A stretch of DNA of 64,000 nucleotides, taken from Imbricaverruca yamaguchii (taxonomy: Eukaryota > Arthropoda > Thecostraca > Neoverrucidae). Location: the NCBI GenBank assembly GCA_034440575.1, contig JAOTOL010001615.1, positions 2,202,001 to 2,266,000 on the forward strand, read 5' to 3'. Shown piece after piece: positions 55,101-64,000 of the stretch. The notes under the pieces are model-generated. The model was not told where the DNA came from. It ran no database searches and was given only the letters and a program-made list of their open reading frames with translations. A program made the translations under genes and the position numbers. Numbering within the stretch: the first letter of the stretch is position 1; each line of letters opens with the position of its first letter.

Positions 55101-57404
55101 CCGTCGTATGAGCGCTGTCTGGCGCCGCACTTACGGCTGGGCATCATGCCAGGCTGCTGAGGTGGGTAGCCGCCGCCGTACTGAGGCGCCCGCTGGCCGC
55201 CCGCGTCTGTTGGCGACACTCCGGCCTGGCCACCCGGTGGCTGCGGTGGCTGAAACGCACCAGTCAAGTCAGACCACCGTAGGAAAGGCCACACAGTGCC
55301 GGCGACACCCCGACCTGGATCCCCGGTGGCTGAAACGCACCAGTCAAGTCAGACCACCGTAGGAAAAGCCACACAGTACCGGCGACGCCCCGACCTGGAT
55401 CCCCGGTGGCTGCGGTGGCTGAAACGGGCCAGTCAAGTCAGACTACCGTAGGAAAGGCCACACAGTGCCGGCGACACCCAGGCCTGGATCCCCGGTGGCT
55501 TCGGTGGCTGGAACGAGCCGGACAAGTCAGACCGGTGATGCAAAACCAGTGTTAAAAACCTAGAACATTACTGCTAATGCATAGCTACAAAGGAAAACTA
55601 TGACCTTTTTCCAAATACCTAAACTTTTCTACCTTACTTTATTCACAATATATTCCCTGAAGTATGCACTGTGGACGACGGAAATATTACTCCGAATACA
55701 AAAGGCGAAATCCTTGATTGCAGTTTGAAAACGTTAAAAAAGCATGCTTTCAAAATGCATCAATGTAGAACACAAATAGGGTTCTACGTCAGGGAACAGG
55801 AACCGCGACATCAGAGGTGGTCAGACATATCGGCATAATCTGCGAAAGGTGGTGATAATCTGACCTGGACACACGTACAATTCACGTAATGTAGATGCTC
55901 GGCGCAGCTAAGATCGAAGAAGCGATCGAAATGGATGGCAGCTATATTTTAGTCTCAAGACCATCGCACCATAAATAACAACCTCAGAAGGAAGTTCGTT
56001 ACCACCCTTTTCTCCACAATCTATGGAAAGGAACACAACCCCTTTTCTTCAACAATCGCATACAAAACGGCGGGCCACTCTCTCATGCACGTGACACCAC
56101 AACACAGAGTTCACAAGGAAATTACTAGAAGAAAACACCAAAATATTCGTAAGCACCCACAACTGTCTTATTGCCTTAGAAGCAATATGCATCCAACACA
56201 TAGATGCAGCCATCAACAAACAAATCAACGCGCGCGGAACAATCAAACTCCATTTAGTAGCACCCCCCCCCCCCACAGTGACGTGTTTTGCAATGCAATA
56301 CTGGAAATGTAAATTCCCAGTACTTCCAACGCCCACTCACATAACGCACGCGAATTGTGACCCAAAACATAAATCGAGTGTGTATCAATGTGACTTTCTC
56401 AACATACCATCTTGAAAATGTCTTAGGTTGAAACGTAAAAAAAAACAGATGACTTATGTGTTAATTGTAATCTTGACCATCACGCACAACGGCGAGATAC
56501 TACATAGACACAACGAAGAGACAGGGAAGATAATACGATCAAGTAAATCCACAAACAAGAGGATTCCCAACGCTGAACTTGCGATCATATTCAACGAAAC
56601 ATGCATATCAAATAATCTGCTTCCAAACTACTCATAATCGAAATGGGGTACAGCTTTATAACTGCTTTTGTTCAGCCAGATTAACTGTTTCAGCAGTCCT
56701 TCAGCAAAAACGGAAAATAACAGCAAATTCTTATCCCTACTTGCAACACGTTCTCTGTTTACCCTACAAGCAGCGCATTTCCACGTCCTGATATTTAGTC
56801 GGCAACTACCAGCCAACCATGTACATTAAGACCCACTGATAACGGAACCAGGATGCATACATGACAACACTTGGCATGTCTTCTACGACAGGCAGCAGAT
56901 TAGGGTTGCTCCGACTCACCGGCAGCAGGCTCTGTATGTTCTGAGTCGCGTCGGCGATGCTGGCCAGGTACACCAGGTTACGGTGCAGCACCTGCTGGAA
57001 CTGATGCACCTCCTGCGGCTTGCCCTTGTTCTGGTACTCCTGGATTGTCTGGATCAGCTGACTGTTCTCGTCTAGCAGCTGAGGGCATACTGGGTCAGTG
57101 TGGGAACTGGCGTCGCCACGGATTTGGATGGGAGGGGAGCGAAAAGGTATTTATTTCGATTATTTCCATGGAATGTTACAGATGTAATGCTAAATTTCAC
57201 TTAATAGTATGCTATGCATGGGGAGACACGACGGTGGGAGGTCAATACACGCATTACACTGGTGGGAAACCACATTCATTGCACAGTATGTACACACATG
57301 ACAAAACGAGCAAGCAACTTTCCATTCACAACGACAATGGCTTTCAAAATACATGCAGAATAAGCATGACTATGATGATGTTAAACGTAAGGAAGTCGCA
57401 TGAA

Positions 57405-57472
<68 letters not shown>

Positions 57473-58454
57473 ATATATGCATACATGTATATGTCGCGAC
57501 GTCTAGGTACACATGTGCACAACAACACTTGATCATGTGTGTATACAAATATAGACATTGCGATGAATGAACCTGAGCTTGCAGTTGTATATCAGTGTCA
57601 TTTTTGGCATGGTTGCAAGGCAAGCAGAGAAGGGCAACACATAGAACAAAGCAACAGTGAATTACTACCATGGTATGTCATGGGATAGACCCAGTCGGCA
57701 ACAGCGCAGCACAATGCTGATATAATCTTGAACCAACAGCTGTGGTAATCCTACAGTAGACAGTAATCACTTACACAACCCCAAATTCCATCTAGCTGCA
57801 ACTACCTGTAGGATGCATAATTTTTCAGGCAGTCTGGCTTGAGTCAGTAAGTTAGTTAGTAATTTGGGCCTTCAGGAGCCATGAGCAGACTTGAGCATTT
57901 GCACCCATAACTGTTATTCTAGTGCTTCACTGTTGGTGAGAACTATTACCTGGGTGTATACGTGGTTTGAAATCCATTCGCTGACAAGTTACCGAACAAT
58001 TTTCCAGAATGTACTAGTATTGAGTTGTTTCCGAAAAATACAGCAGTACCAGTTGATAGTATAGGCATTGCCTGTACTATCAAGACGAACAGCATAGGCA
58101 ATGCCTATGCTATTCATTATCATTATTATCATTCAATAAATTCATTATTATCAACCAAGATGCTTATACTTGCTTCCTGATAAGTACGCATGAACTAAAT
58201 TTTAAATCAGATCGTTGTCATGGCGAATTTCAGCATTGCTGTGTGCCTGCTTTTCCACATCACACACCTGACGAACAATCTGTGTTTCAACAATGGTGGC
58301 ACAAGTCAGCCTGTCGCACACAATAATCATCTGTATACACTGCCTGTTGAAGCAGGTGTACCTTCTGGATCTGCTGAGAGCTGGGCGGCGGCCGGCCAGC
58401 TCCGCGCTGCTGTTGCTGCTGCTGCTGCGTCAGCGGCGCGAACATGGCCGACAT
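50141..58454 (-). CDS. SS18: SS18-type BAF/SWI-SNF co-activator subunit, complete
   Basis: Five minus-strand exons (58454-58362, 57078-56920, 55249-55135, 52746-52676, 52168-50141) join in phase to 821 aa plus stop. Exon 2 encodes the SNH domain: LLDENSQLIQTIQEYQNKGK, then HQFQQVLHRNLVYLASIADA and TQNIQSLLP, clearly SS18/SYT-like. The rest is a Gln/Pro/Gly/Tyr-rich (QPGY) region ending YGYPPYQH. Known: SS18 proteins are subunits of the BAF chromatin-remodelling complex, contacting BRM/BRG1 through the SNH domain. Human SS18 is about half this length; the extra comes from the last exon. An in-frame TAG four codons before the ATG supports the start. The N-terminal lead (MSAMFAPLTQQ) carries a poly-Gln run. 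Confidence 0.93.
52432..52487. repeat. Perfect 23-bp inverted repeat (hairpin) in SS18 intron 4
   Basis: The left arm 52432-52454 begins TATGTTGGAACTTCGACAAC and is perfectly complementary to 52465-52487, with a 10-nt loop GACGTAGTCA. Without mismatches it would fold stably as RNA or DNA cruciform. Confidence 0.95.
52676..52746 (-). CDS. SS18: SS18 coding exon 4
   Basis: 71 nt encoding HQGQYRPQQGYPPQSQQGYP then PQQ. The acceptor is GCTTTGCAG and the donor GTGGGT. Phases fit exons 3 and 5. Confidence 0.88.
52988..53039 (-). mobile_element. Minimal LINE-tail retroposon, 52 bp, with 10-bp TSD
   Basis: It is flanked by CACATTTATA at 52978-52987 and 53040-53049. The core on the plus strand is GAGTTTAGGGGCGCGTCGAC, then GGTCATTTTGC. 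Confidence 0.8.
53963..54020 (-). mobile_element. LINE-tail retroposon copy
   Basis: The plus strand reads GAGTTATTTGAGTTTAAGGG, CGCTTCGACC, then GTGATCATTTAGCTCG. No clear target duplication. Confidence 0.65.
55135..55249 (-). CDS. SS18: SS18 coding exon 3
   Basis: 115 nt encoding PPQPPGGQAGVSPTDAGGQR and YGGGYPPQQPGMMPS; the donor GTAAGT follows one base of the next codon. The acceptor GTTTCAG and the first ~35 exon bases are repeated three more times upstream. Confidence 0.88.
55250..55530. repeat. ~80-bp array at the 3' end of SS18 intron 2 (acceptor-derived)
   Basis: About three units upstream (minus strand) of exon 3. Each contains GACTTGACTGGTGCGTTTCAG-like sequence, then CCACCGGGGATCCAGG and a GTGTCGCCGGCA-like stretch. 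These are copies of the acceptor and the first ~35 bases of exon 3 (CCACCGGGTGGCCAGG, GTGTCGCCAACA). Confidence 0.9.
55531..56919. other. Rest of SS18 intron 2
   Basis: AT-rich, with a poly-C run near 56264-56275. No repeats or genes recognised. Confidence 0.6.
56920..57078 (-). CDS. SS18: SS18 coding exon 2: SNH domain
   Basis: 159 nt, 53 codons, both ends in phase 0, acceptor GCCCTCAG and donor GTGAGT. It is the most conserved part of the protein and identifies the family. Confidence 0.96.
57079..58361. other. SS18 intron 1
   Basis: It contains a (TA)n tract at 57407-57467 and a diverged LINE-tail copy at about 57852-57913 (GTTAGTTAGTAATTTGGGCC, ending GCACCCATAACT). Nothing coding seen. 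Confidence 0.65.
57407..57467. repeat. (TA)n microsatellite
   Basis: About 30 AT/TA dinucleotides. Confidence 0.97.
58362..58454 (-). CDS. SS18: SS18 coding exon 1
   Basis: 93 nt, 31 codons, MSAMFAPLTQ then seven further... glutamine-rich residues, then RPPPSSQQIQK; the donor is GTACAC. A second Met three codons in is an alternative start. Confidence 0.85.
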
Positions 58455-58554
58455 GGCTGCTGCTTGCTACACACACCTGCTGCAGGATGCCATTATCAGA
58501 CACATGGCCCAACCATATTTTATTTGATCTCATTGTGCTTATGTTATTGTAGCG

Positions 58555-58660
58555 TCGTAAAATATCGCTGGCATCGCCGCTCGCTCCACAAAACTGTTCG
58601 AGCGGCCGGCGTGCTACCATGGTAACCAGCCGCCTGCGGCGATATGACGTGACCGGACTA
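58555..58660 (-). promoter_or_regulatory. Candidate SS18 promoter with X-box and ATF/CRE-like site
   Basis: 100-200 bp upstream of the SS18 ATG, in CG-rich sequence, lie GCTACCATGGTAAC (58613-58626, close to the palindromic RFX X-box) and TGACGTGA (58645-58652, one change from a CRE). Position fits a promoter; function is inferred. Confidence 0.4.
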
Positions 58661-59199
58661 ACCCAGATGGCCGGGGAGAATCAGCCTCCAGCAAGGAGTG
58701 CACAGAACACAGAGGATCAGTCTACAGCCAGAAAACCAGGTGTGAACACCAATTACTCAGTGGGTGTGCAAATGCTTTGCAAATGTTAAACTGGAAGACA
58801 TTTTGTTATTAACCAGACATTAAGCAAAATACTATGAACATCTCACGATGCATCCCTCATATTTAAAAACACGAACTAAAAAATATAATGTCATATTGCA
58901 ATAATGTAGAACTTTCATACCCCCCCCCATGTGTTCGCCTTATGAAATTACTTACAGCATGGGTGTTGTTTTATGAAAATTATTCGGGGAGGGGCAAAGT
59001 GCTACAGGATTGATGTAGTTATAGGACATGGCTGTTTCAGACATGCACAGAATGGATGGGGGCAGAACCTGACCACTTCTCGTTTTTTTAAAACATCATC
59101 CCATAATCAAGAGGCGATATTGTAATGCAATGTCATAACTTTATTTAAAAAATTGATCAGAGTATCCTACAACACAAACTCAAAATCTGCTAGTAAAAA

Positions 59200-59795
59200 T
59201 AGGAAATGTGGGGATGCCAAATCGAGCTACCAGGCGTCAGCTGGTGAGCATTCCAGGTTACAAAGGCTTTGACCGACAAAGGTCGACATTGCTGGTATTT
59301 CCTGGATACCAAATCACCAGATGTGACCGCATAGCGCTGTCGGGATCCCGTGCCGCATTGCGAGGCGGAGGGGTCGCCATACTAGCCCGCGAACACTGCC
59401 GAGTCACAAGACTGGACATTGGCGGCGCCGACTCAACAGTCGAGTCGCTCTGGCTCTCAGTGAGGGGTGCCGGCCGGCGAACTGCGATCGTCGACGCCAT
59501 CCGCCATCGCCGTCCTACCAGCGCCACACCACCAGAGGGCTGGGGCTCACAGAGCAGCAGCTCCAGGCAACGGTTTCCATAAACAAGCCAGTTGTGGCAT
59601 TGGGGGATCTAAATATCAATATGGACGCGGATAACTACAACGCCCGCAGCTTGAAAAACATCTTGAACGACCTGAGCATTAGACAGCTGGTGATGCAGCC
59701 AACCCACCACCTCCCTACACCCACGCTACTGGACATCACCATGCCGAACACCACAGACCTCTCCATACCCGTAATTGACTCCCGGATCCAATAGC
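59200..59795 (+). pseudogene. LINE apurinic-type endonuclease remnant
   Basis: It shows IPGYKGFDRQRS, GGGVAILAREHCR, ALGDLNINMD and THHLPTPTLLDITMP, corresponding to successive motifs of the exonuclease-endonuclease-phosphatase fold in LINE ORF2. Frameshifted near 59560. Confidence 0.78.
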
Positions 59796-60374
59796 AGATT
59801 ACCAACCTATTCTCATCAACGACCAGATCCGCAGACAGCGCCCAACGCGCCCCGCCCCCGTCACCACCAGGCCGTGAAGACGAGTGGACCGGAGTGCTCT
59901 CTGTCTAAGCTTACTGACAGCTGATTGTCACTCTACGAGACTACCGAGGTTGATGGGAAGCTGGCGGCCCTCATGACGGCTTGGAGTGCGGCCATAGACG
60001 AGCACTGTCCGCTCACCACCGTGACACGGTATCATCCGCACTGTCCGTGGCTCCGAAATAACGCCGAGCTCACGTCAGCCATGGAGGAGCGTGACGCAGC
60101 AAGAAGAAAGTGGGAAACACCCAGATCACCGGAAGCACGACACACATCAACCGAGCCGAAACCGCCTGAAAAGCAAACTCGTCCGAGTCCACCGTGAGTC
60201 CCTGTATGGTGGCCTGCTGACTGACCGACCGGAGTTTTGGCGACGTTTGAAAGTTTGCACTCCGGCCGACAGAGGGACCCACCGACAGTGTTGATGGTGT
60301 GTTAGCCCGTGCAGATATGTTCAATGCACACTTCGCAGAGGTGGGCTCACGTATAGCGGCGGAGGTGGCGCGCT

Positions 60375-61575
60375 ATGGTAGCCCCAAGTATGTTCCCCAA
60401 CCGCCCAGTGTGCGCGTCGACGCTGATGCTGCATCCTCCCACTCTACCTGGGCTCTCTAATGCGATAGGGCGAATGAGTTCATCCAGGGCAGTCGGAGTC
60501 GACGGAGTCTCTCTCCACGAAATCAAAAAATGCTTCGCTGTTATCGGACCACATCTGCTCCATCTCATCAACTGTTCTATTACCACGCACACCTTCCACA
60601 CTGCATGGAAAATCGCCCGTGGCACGCCAATCTTCAAGTCAGGCGATCGTTCTGATCTTAGCACTTTTAGACCAATCTCAATTCTGTCTGTACTCTCAAA
60701 ATCACGGGAAATGTCGTCTAAATGCACTTGGTGTCGTACCTGCATGAAAATAATTCACTCTCGCCTTTACAGTACGCCTACCGACCGAAACACTGTATGG
60801 AGGACGCCGTGCTTGATGCTGCCGAATGGATGCTACAGACAGTAGACAAGGGCCACGTCGCGTTGCTAACAACGATAGACCTCAGCAAAGCCTTCGACAG
60901 CGTTGATCATGGTGTCCTCCTGACCAAACTTGGCTGGTATGGCGTGCAGTCAATTGAATGGTTCCGCAGTTACCTCAGCGACTGAAAGCAAACAGATGCT
61001 CCTCCATTCTTCCCCTGACTAACGGTGTGGCACAAGGCTCCATCCTCAGGTCAATCCTCTTTCTTATCTTCATCAACGACCTGTCCTCTTTCCTCCCCCA
61101 TGGCTGCCTAATATCCTGTGCCGACGATATCCAGTTCCTAGGTTATTCTCTACCCAAAGTCACTGGCCTCTCCAGCCTAAAGGCACACATTGAGGAGTCT
61201 ATATCTTGTCTACAAAAATGGCTTCAGTCCAACAGTCTAAGGATGAACCAGGACAAAACTCAATTCAAGGCAGTGAACTTCCAGATCACTCAGATTTGAT
61301 AATAACTATACATCCCACCATTAAAGTGTTAGGTGTTCTCCTCGACCAGCAGCTTAGCTGGGATTTTCACATATCCATGGTTATGCAGAAATGCAATGCC
61401 ATTATAGCATCCCTATACAAATTTCACTGTCATTTCACCACATATGTCCTCAAGCTCTTAGTTCAGCTCCAAGTTTTCATCACATCTTTTATTGTCTACC
61501 TCTCTGGGGCAGAGTGGCTCAGTGCCATCTGCACTGCCTGCAAAAATGCCTCAACTTTTCTGCATGACTAGTCAC
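60375..61575 (+). pseudogene. LINE reverse transcriptase remnant
   Basis: Motifs in order: ISILSVLSKSRE, AYRPKHCMEDAV, TTIDLSKAFDSVDHGVLL (first catalytic Asp), NGVAQGSIL with FLIFINDL, SCADDIQFLGYS (catalytic box CADD instead of the usual YADD) and MNQDKTQF. At least three frameshifts separate them. Confidence 0.85.
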
Positions 61576-64000
61576 CTGTGTGCACCACACAACTAGTCAC
61601 AGGTGTGCACTGCAACACATATGTGTCCCCTGCACCTGTGTCATTAGGATGGCTGAAGTTTGCAGAGATTGTTTGGGAGCACAATTGCATTCAGGTACAC
61701 AGAGCCATGTGCATTGGACAATGGCCAGCAGCTGTTCATAGGATCTTTACCTGGTGGTCACAAGTATCACAAAGGGAGACCAGAGCTGGGTCACTCGGTG
61801 AGCTTCATCTCACAAGACGTTGACTCATGCAGACCCAGCAAGGTCTTTCATACAGTGCTGTGTCACTTGGAATAGGCTACCAACATCACCAGGCAAGCAC
61901 TGAGTCACTCTGCATTCATAACTGCTCTGGAGCAGAGTTGCCAGTTTTACTATAGAGGTGTAAGTCTTTATACACTGCTCTTGAAATGTTTCTGATGAAA
62001 TTTTATCTACCTGATGTGCCCACTCAACATTGTCTGGGTGCAGAACAGCCACCACATGGAAGTACCCCAATATATGACTGACTTTGTCGGTCCAATTGAG
62101 CCATGATATTGTGGGCCAGCTGATCATGACCTCATCTGACCTAAAAGGCCTCAGGTCCTGGAATTTGTACTGAAATGAGTTCACTACATCTGTAATCTAC
62201 CCTCAAAATTGTGTCCCTATAGCTTCAGTAGTTCCATAAATTTGAGGGGCATGGCACCAAGCCATCTCCCCTCCAGTGCATGCTATGTGAAGAGGCCCTC
62301 CAATACTTGTGTTAATCAACATTGCCCTCAACTGTTTGCATGGTAGATTTAGGCCACTTAGTCTGTGGATAGGATACATTTGCAGTTGATGTGCTGTTCA
62401 AGATACAACATAAAATTACAACCACACATCTAGAAAATCAGGTTATTACTTCCAAGCAAGGAACCATAGCCCTGGTCATACATGCATGCATTGCACAGAC
62501 TGAGACACTGGAGCAGACTGTGTTTGGCATTCCATATCATAATACTCAACTCACACATTTTTGCTGATATTTTGCCTGCCAACTGAAAAATATGCATTTC
62601 CAAAGGAAATGAGTGGTCACATCATGCTAGCCCCATCTATAAACAATGCATCAGAGGAAAAATCCACGAATTCATATGCTGCCCCAAGGCACAAATCTAT
62701 CATATAAAGTATCATATTTGGACATTTTCAATTGTTTCACAATAGACAAGCCTAAGCTGCACATATGTACTAAAATGTGCCAATTGGAAGCCAACACTAA
62801 TTATAGAGCTACATCATACAGGTCCACAGCCTACACACCAAATGGAAGTCCACATATTTTGACCAGTATTTTTTTCAGGGCACCTATTCAATGCATATTT
62901 TACTGTGGTAATTTGCATACCTTCTGTAATCAGCACCTGATTATATAGGTTTCCATCAGCAACTCCACGAGTTGATCCAGTGGGGATGAGAACATGGATG
63001 CAGGAACTAAAAAATGTTCGGTATGAAAGAAATAGATGAATGGGTCATTTTCTGTTAATGTTCAATGTTTCATGTATGAATAAAAAAATATTGCAATTCA
63101 TCATGTGGTACGTTAGTGATAGAGCAAATACGTGGAATCATTCATACCTACCCTATTGGTCCCAACGCTCCTGGACGAGATAGGTTTTCGCTCGATCACC
63201 TTACCCCGACGTGGGTTAATCAACCCAATGCATTGTCCCACAAGCCATCACCAACTCATTTTCTCACCTAAAATGTGAGCGAATGCGTAACAAAATTACC
63301 ACTTCTTTGGAGTAAAAGAAATGACGCACGCAAACCGGCAGAAACTCCAGTAAAGAAAGCAGCTCAGGAAATTTTGTAACCACGACCCGGCGCGGATTTT
63401 TAGAGGCGACACTCAGAACAAGAACACAAGGCATTTCTGGCGCTCACCTGTGTGAATTTTGCCTGCTAGTATCTTCTGTAAGCACTAATAAGAGCCCATG
63501 GTGCATCTACCGTAATGTCATAGGACGGCTGTGTCGCGTCCAAGGATGTGATAGTTGACAATTAGCGCTGATAAAACACAGGCTGGGGAATAATTCGAAA
63601 GCCGAAAAATCTGCGACGGGAATGTATTTTTTCTTAATTCTGAATAGTTGCTCTAGTTACTCTGGAGTCTGTTAGGTTAGGACTACTTGGAAAGCTCATG
63701 CAAAGGTTTTTAATGAAAGTATAGGAATCTTCTTCAGGTATTTACTGAGGTAGTAGCAGTTTCCCTCAGCTGACAAATGGCGATGTGATTCAGGTATTAT
63801 TGGAATTTAAGGTAACCAGGAGACAAGATATACATACATTCTACCTGTGAAGCAAGCGAATGGGCTAGATTTGGTTTATTTAGGTTAATTGGGAAATGAA
63901 TGGTTTAGTCCTCAAGGATAGTTAAAGCTTGCTTAGACTAGGTTAGGCTAGGTTTTTAAAACAAGATCTTGAAAATATTTGAGAAGAAATTGGTTGGGAT
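61576..64000. other. Repeat-like AT-rich stretch at the right edge
   Basis: No gene recognised. 63800-63930 resembles the sequence at about 34160-34250 (CATACATTYTACC, then TGGCTAGRTTTGG), suggesting another member of the 34/36-kb repeat family. Confidence 0.5.

Larger units (their letters stand above)
52747..55134. other. SS18 intron 3
   Basis: 2.4 kb without a coding signal. It contains two LINE-tail copies (52988-53039 and about 53963-54020). Confidence 0.7.
59200..61575 (+). mobile_element. Decayed LINE with endonuclease and reverse transcriptase
   Basis: The order on the plus strand is endonuclease (59200-59795), a degraded connector, RT (60375-61300) and thumb (61206-61571), spread over several frames with stops. 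No RNase H domain is visible, so it is a different clade from the elements at 19-22 kb and 44-45 kb (CR1/Jockey-like is my guess). Confidence 0.85.

Overview
The window is nuclear DNA from an animal, almost certainly an arthropod. Its genes are split by spliceosomal introns, exons are GC-rich inside AT-rich flanks, and the three recognisable proteins look closest to their insect and crustacean relatives. A crustacean such as a barnacle is my guess, from overall character only. Nothing bacterial or organellar is present.

Layout. (1) 1-26,024, minus strand: a neuroglian / L1-CAM adhesion receptor. Fifteen coding exons chain in phase (906 codons: signal peptide, six Ig domains, about three FnIII domains). 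The rest of the gene lies beyond base 1. Its introns are packed with minisatellites and a decayed RNase H-bearing LINE. (2) 26,100-41,100: AT-rich intergenic DNA with a candidate neuroglian promoter, remnants of an LTR retrotransposon, a tRNA-derived SINE and several dispersed repeats. (3) 41,305-46,962, plus strand: a complete non-muscle-type myosin regulatory light chain (spaghetti-squash type) in three coding exons. Its 4.8-kb second intron is mostly a 28-bp minisatellite split by a LINE fragment. (4) 50,141-58,454, minus strand: a complete SS18-type co-activator subunit in five coding exons with an unusually long Gln/Pro/Gly/Tyr tail. (5) 59,200-61,575: a decayed endonuclease/RT LINE, then repeat-rich DNA. 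The light-chain and SS18 genes are convergent; neuroglian and the light chain are divergent. They belong to different processes (cell adhesion, actomyosin contraction, chromatin remodelling) and I see no sign that they work as a unit.

Most unusual signal. At least six tandem arrays, in two genes, are built from copies of an exon-intron boundary. In neuroglian, introns 6, 12 and 13 begin with 9-13 copies of the exon's last bases plus its 5' splice site. Introns 4 and 13 end with about 40 and 13 copies of the 3' splice site plus the first exon bases. SS18 intron 2 ends with a similar acceptor array. In the light-chain gene the start-codon exon with its acceptor is duplicated once (88 bp).

A second unusual signal is a family of roughly 50-65-bp insertions with perfect 10-17-bp target-site duplications. 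Their sequence matches the extreme 3' end of the RNase H LINE fragment at 44.3-45.4 kb, so they look like minimal LINE-tail retroposons.
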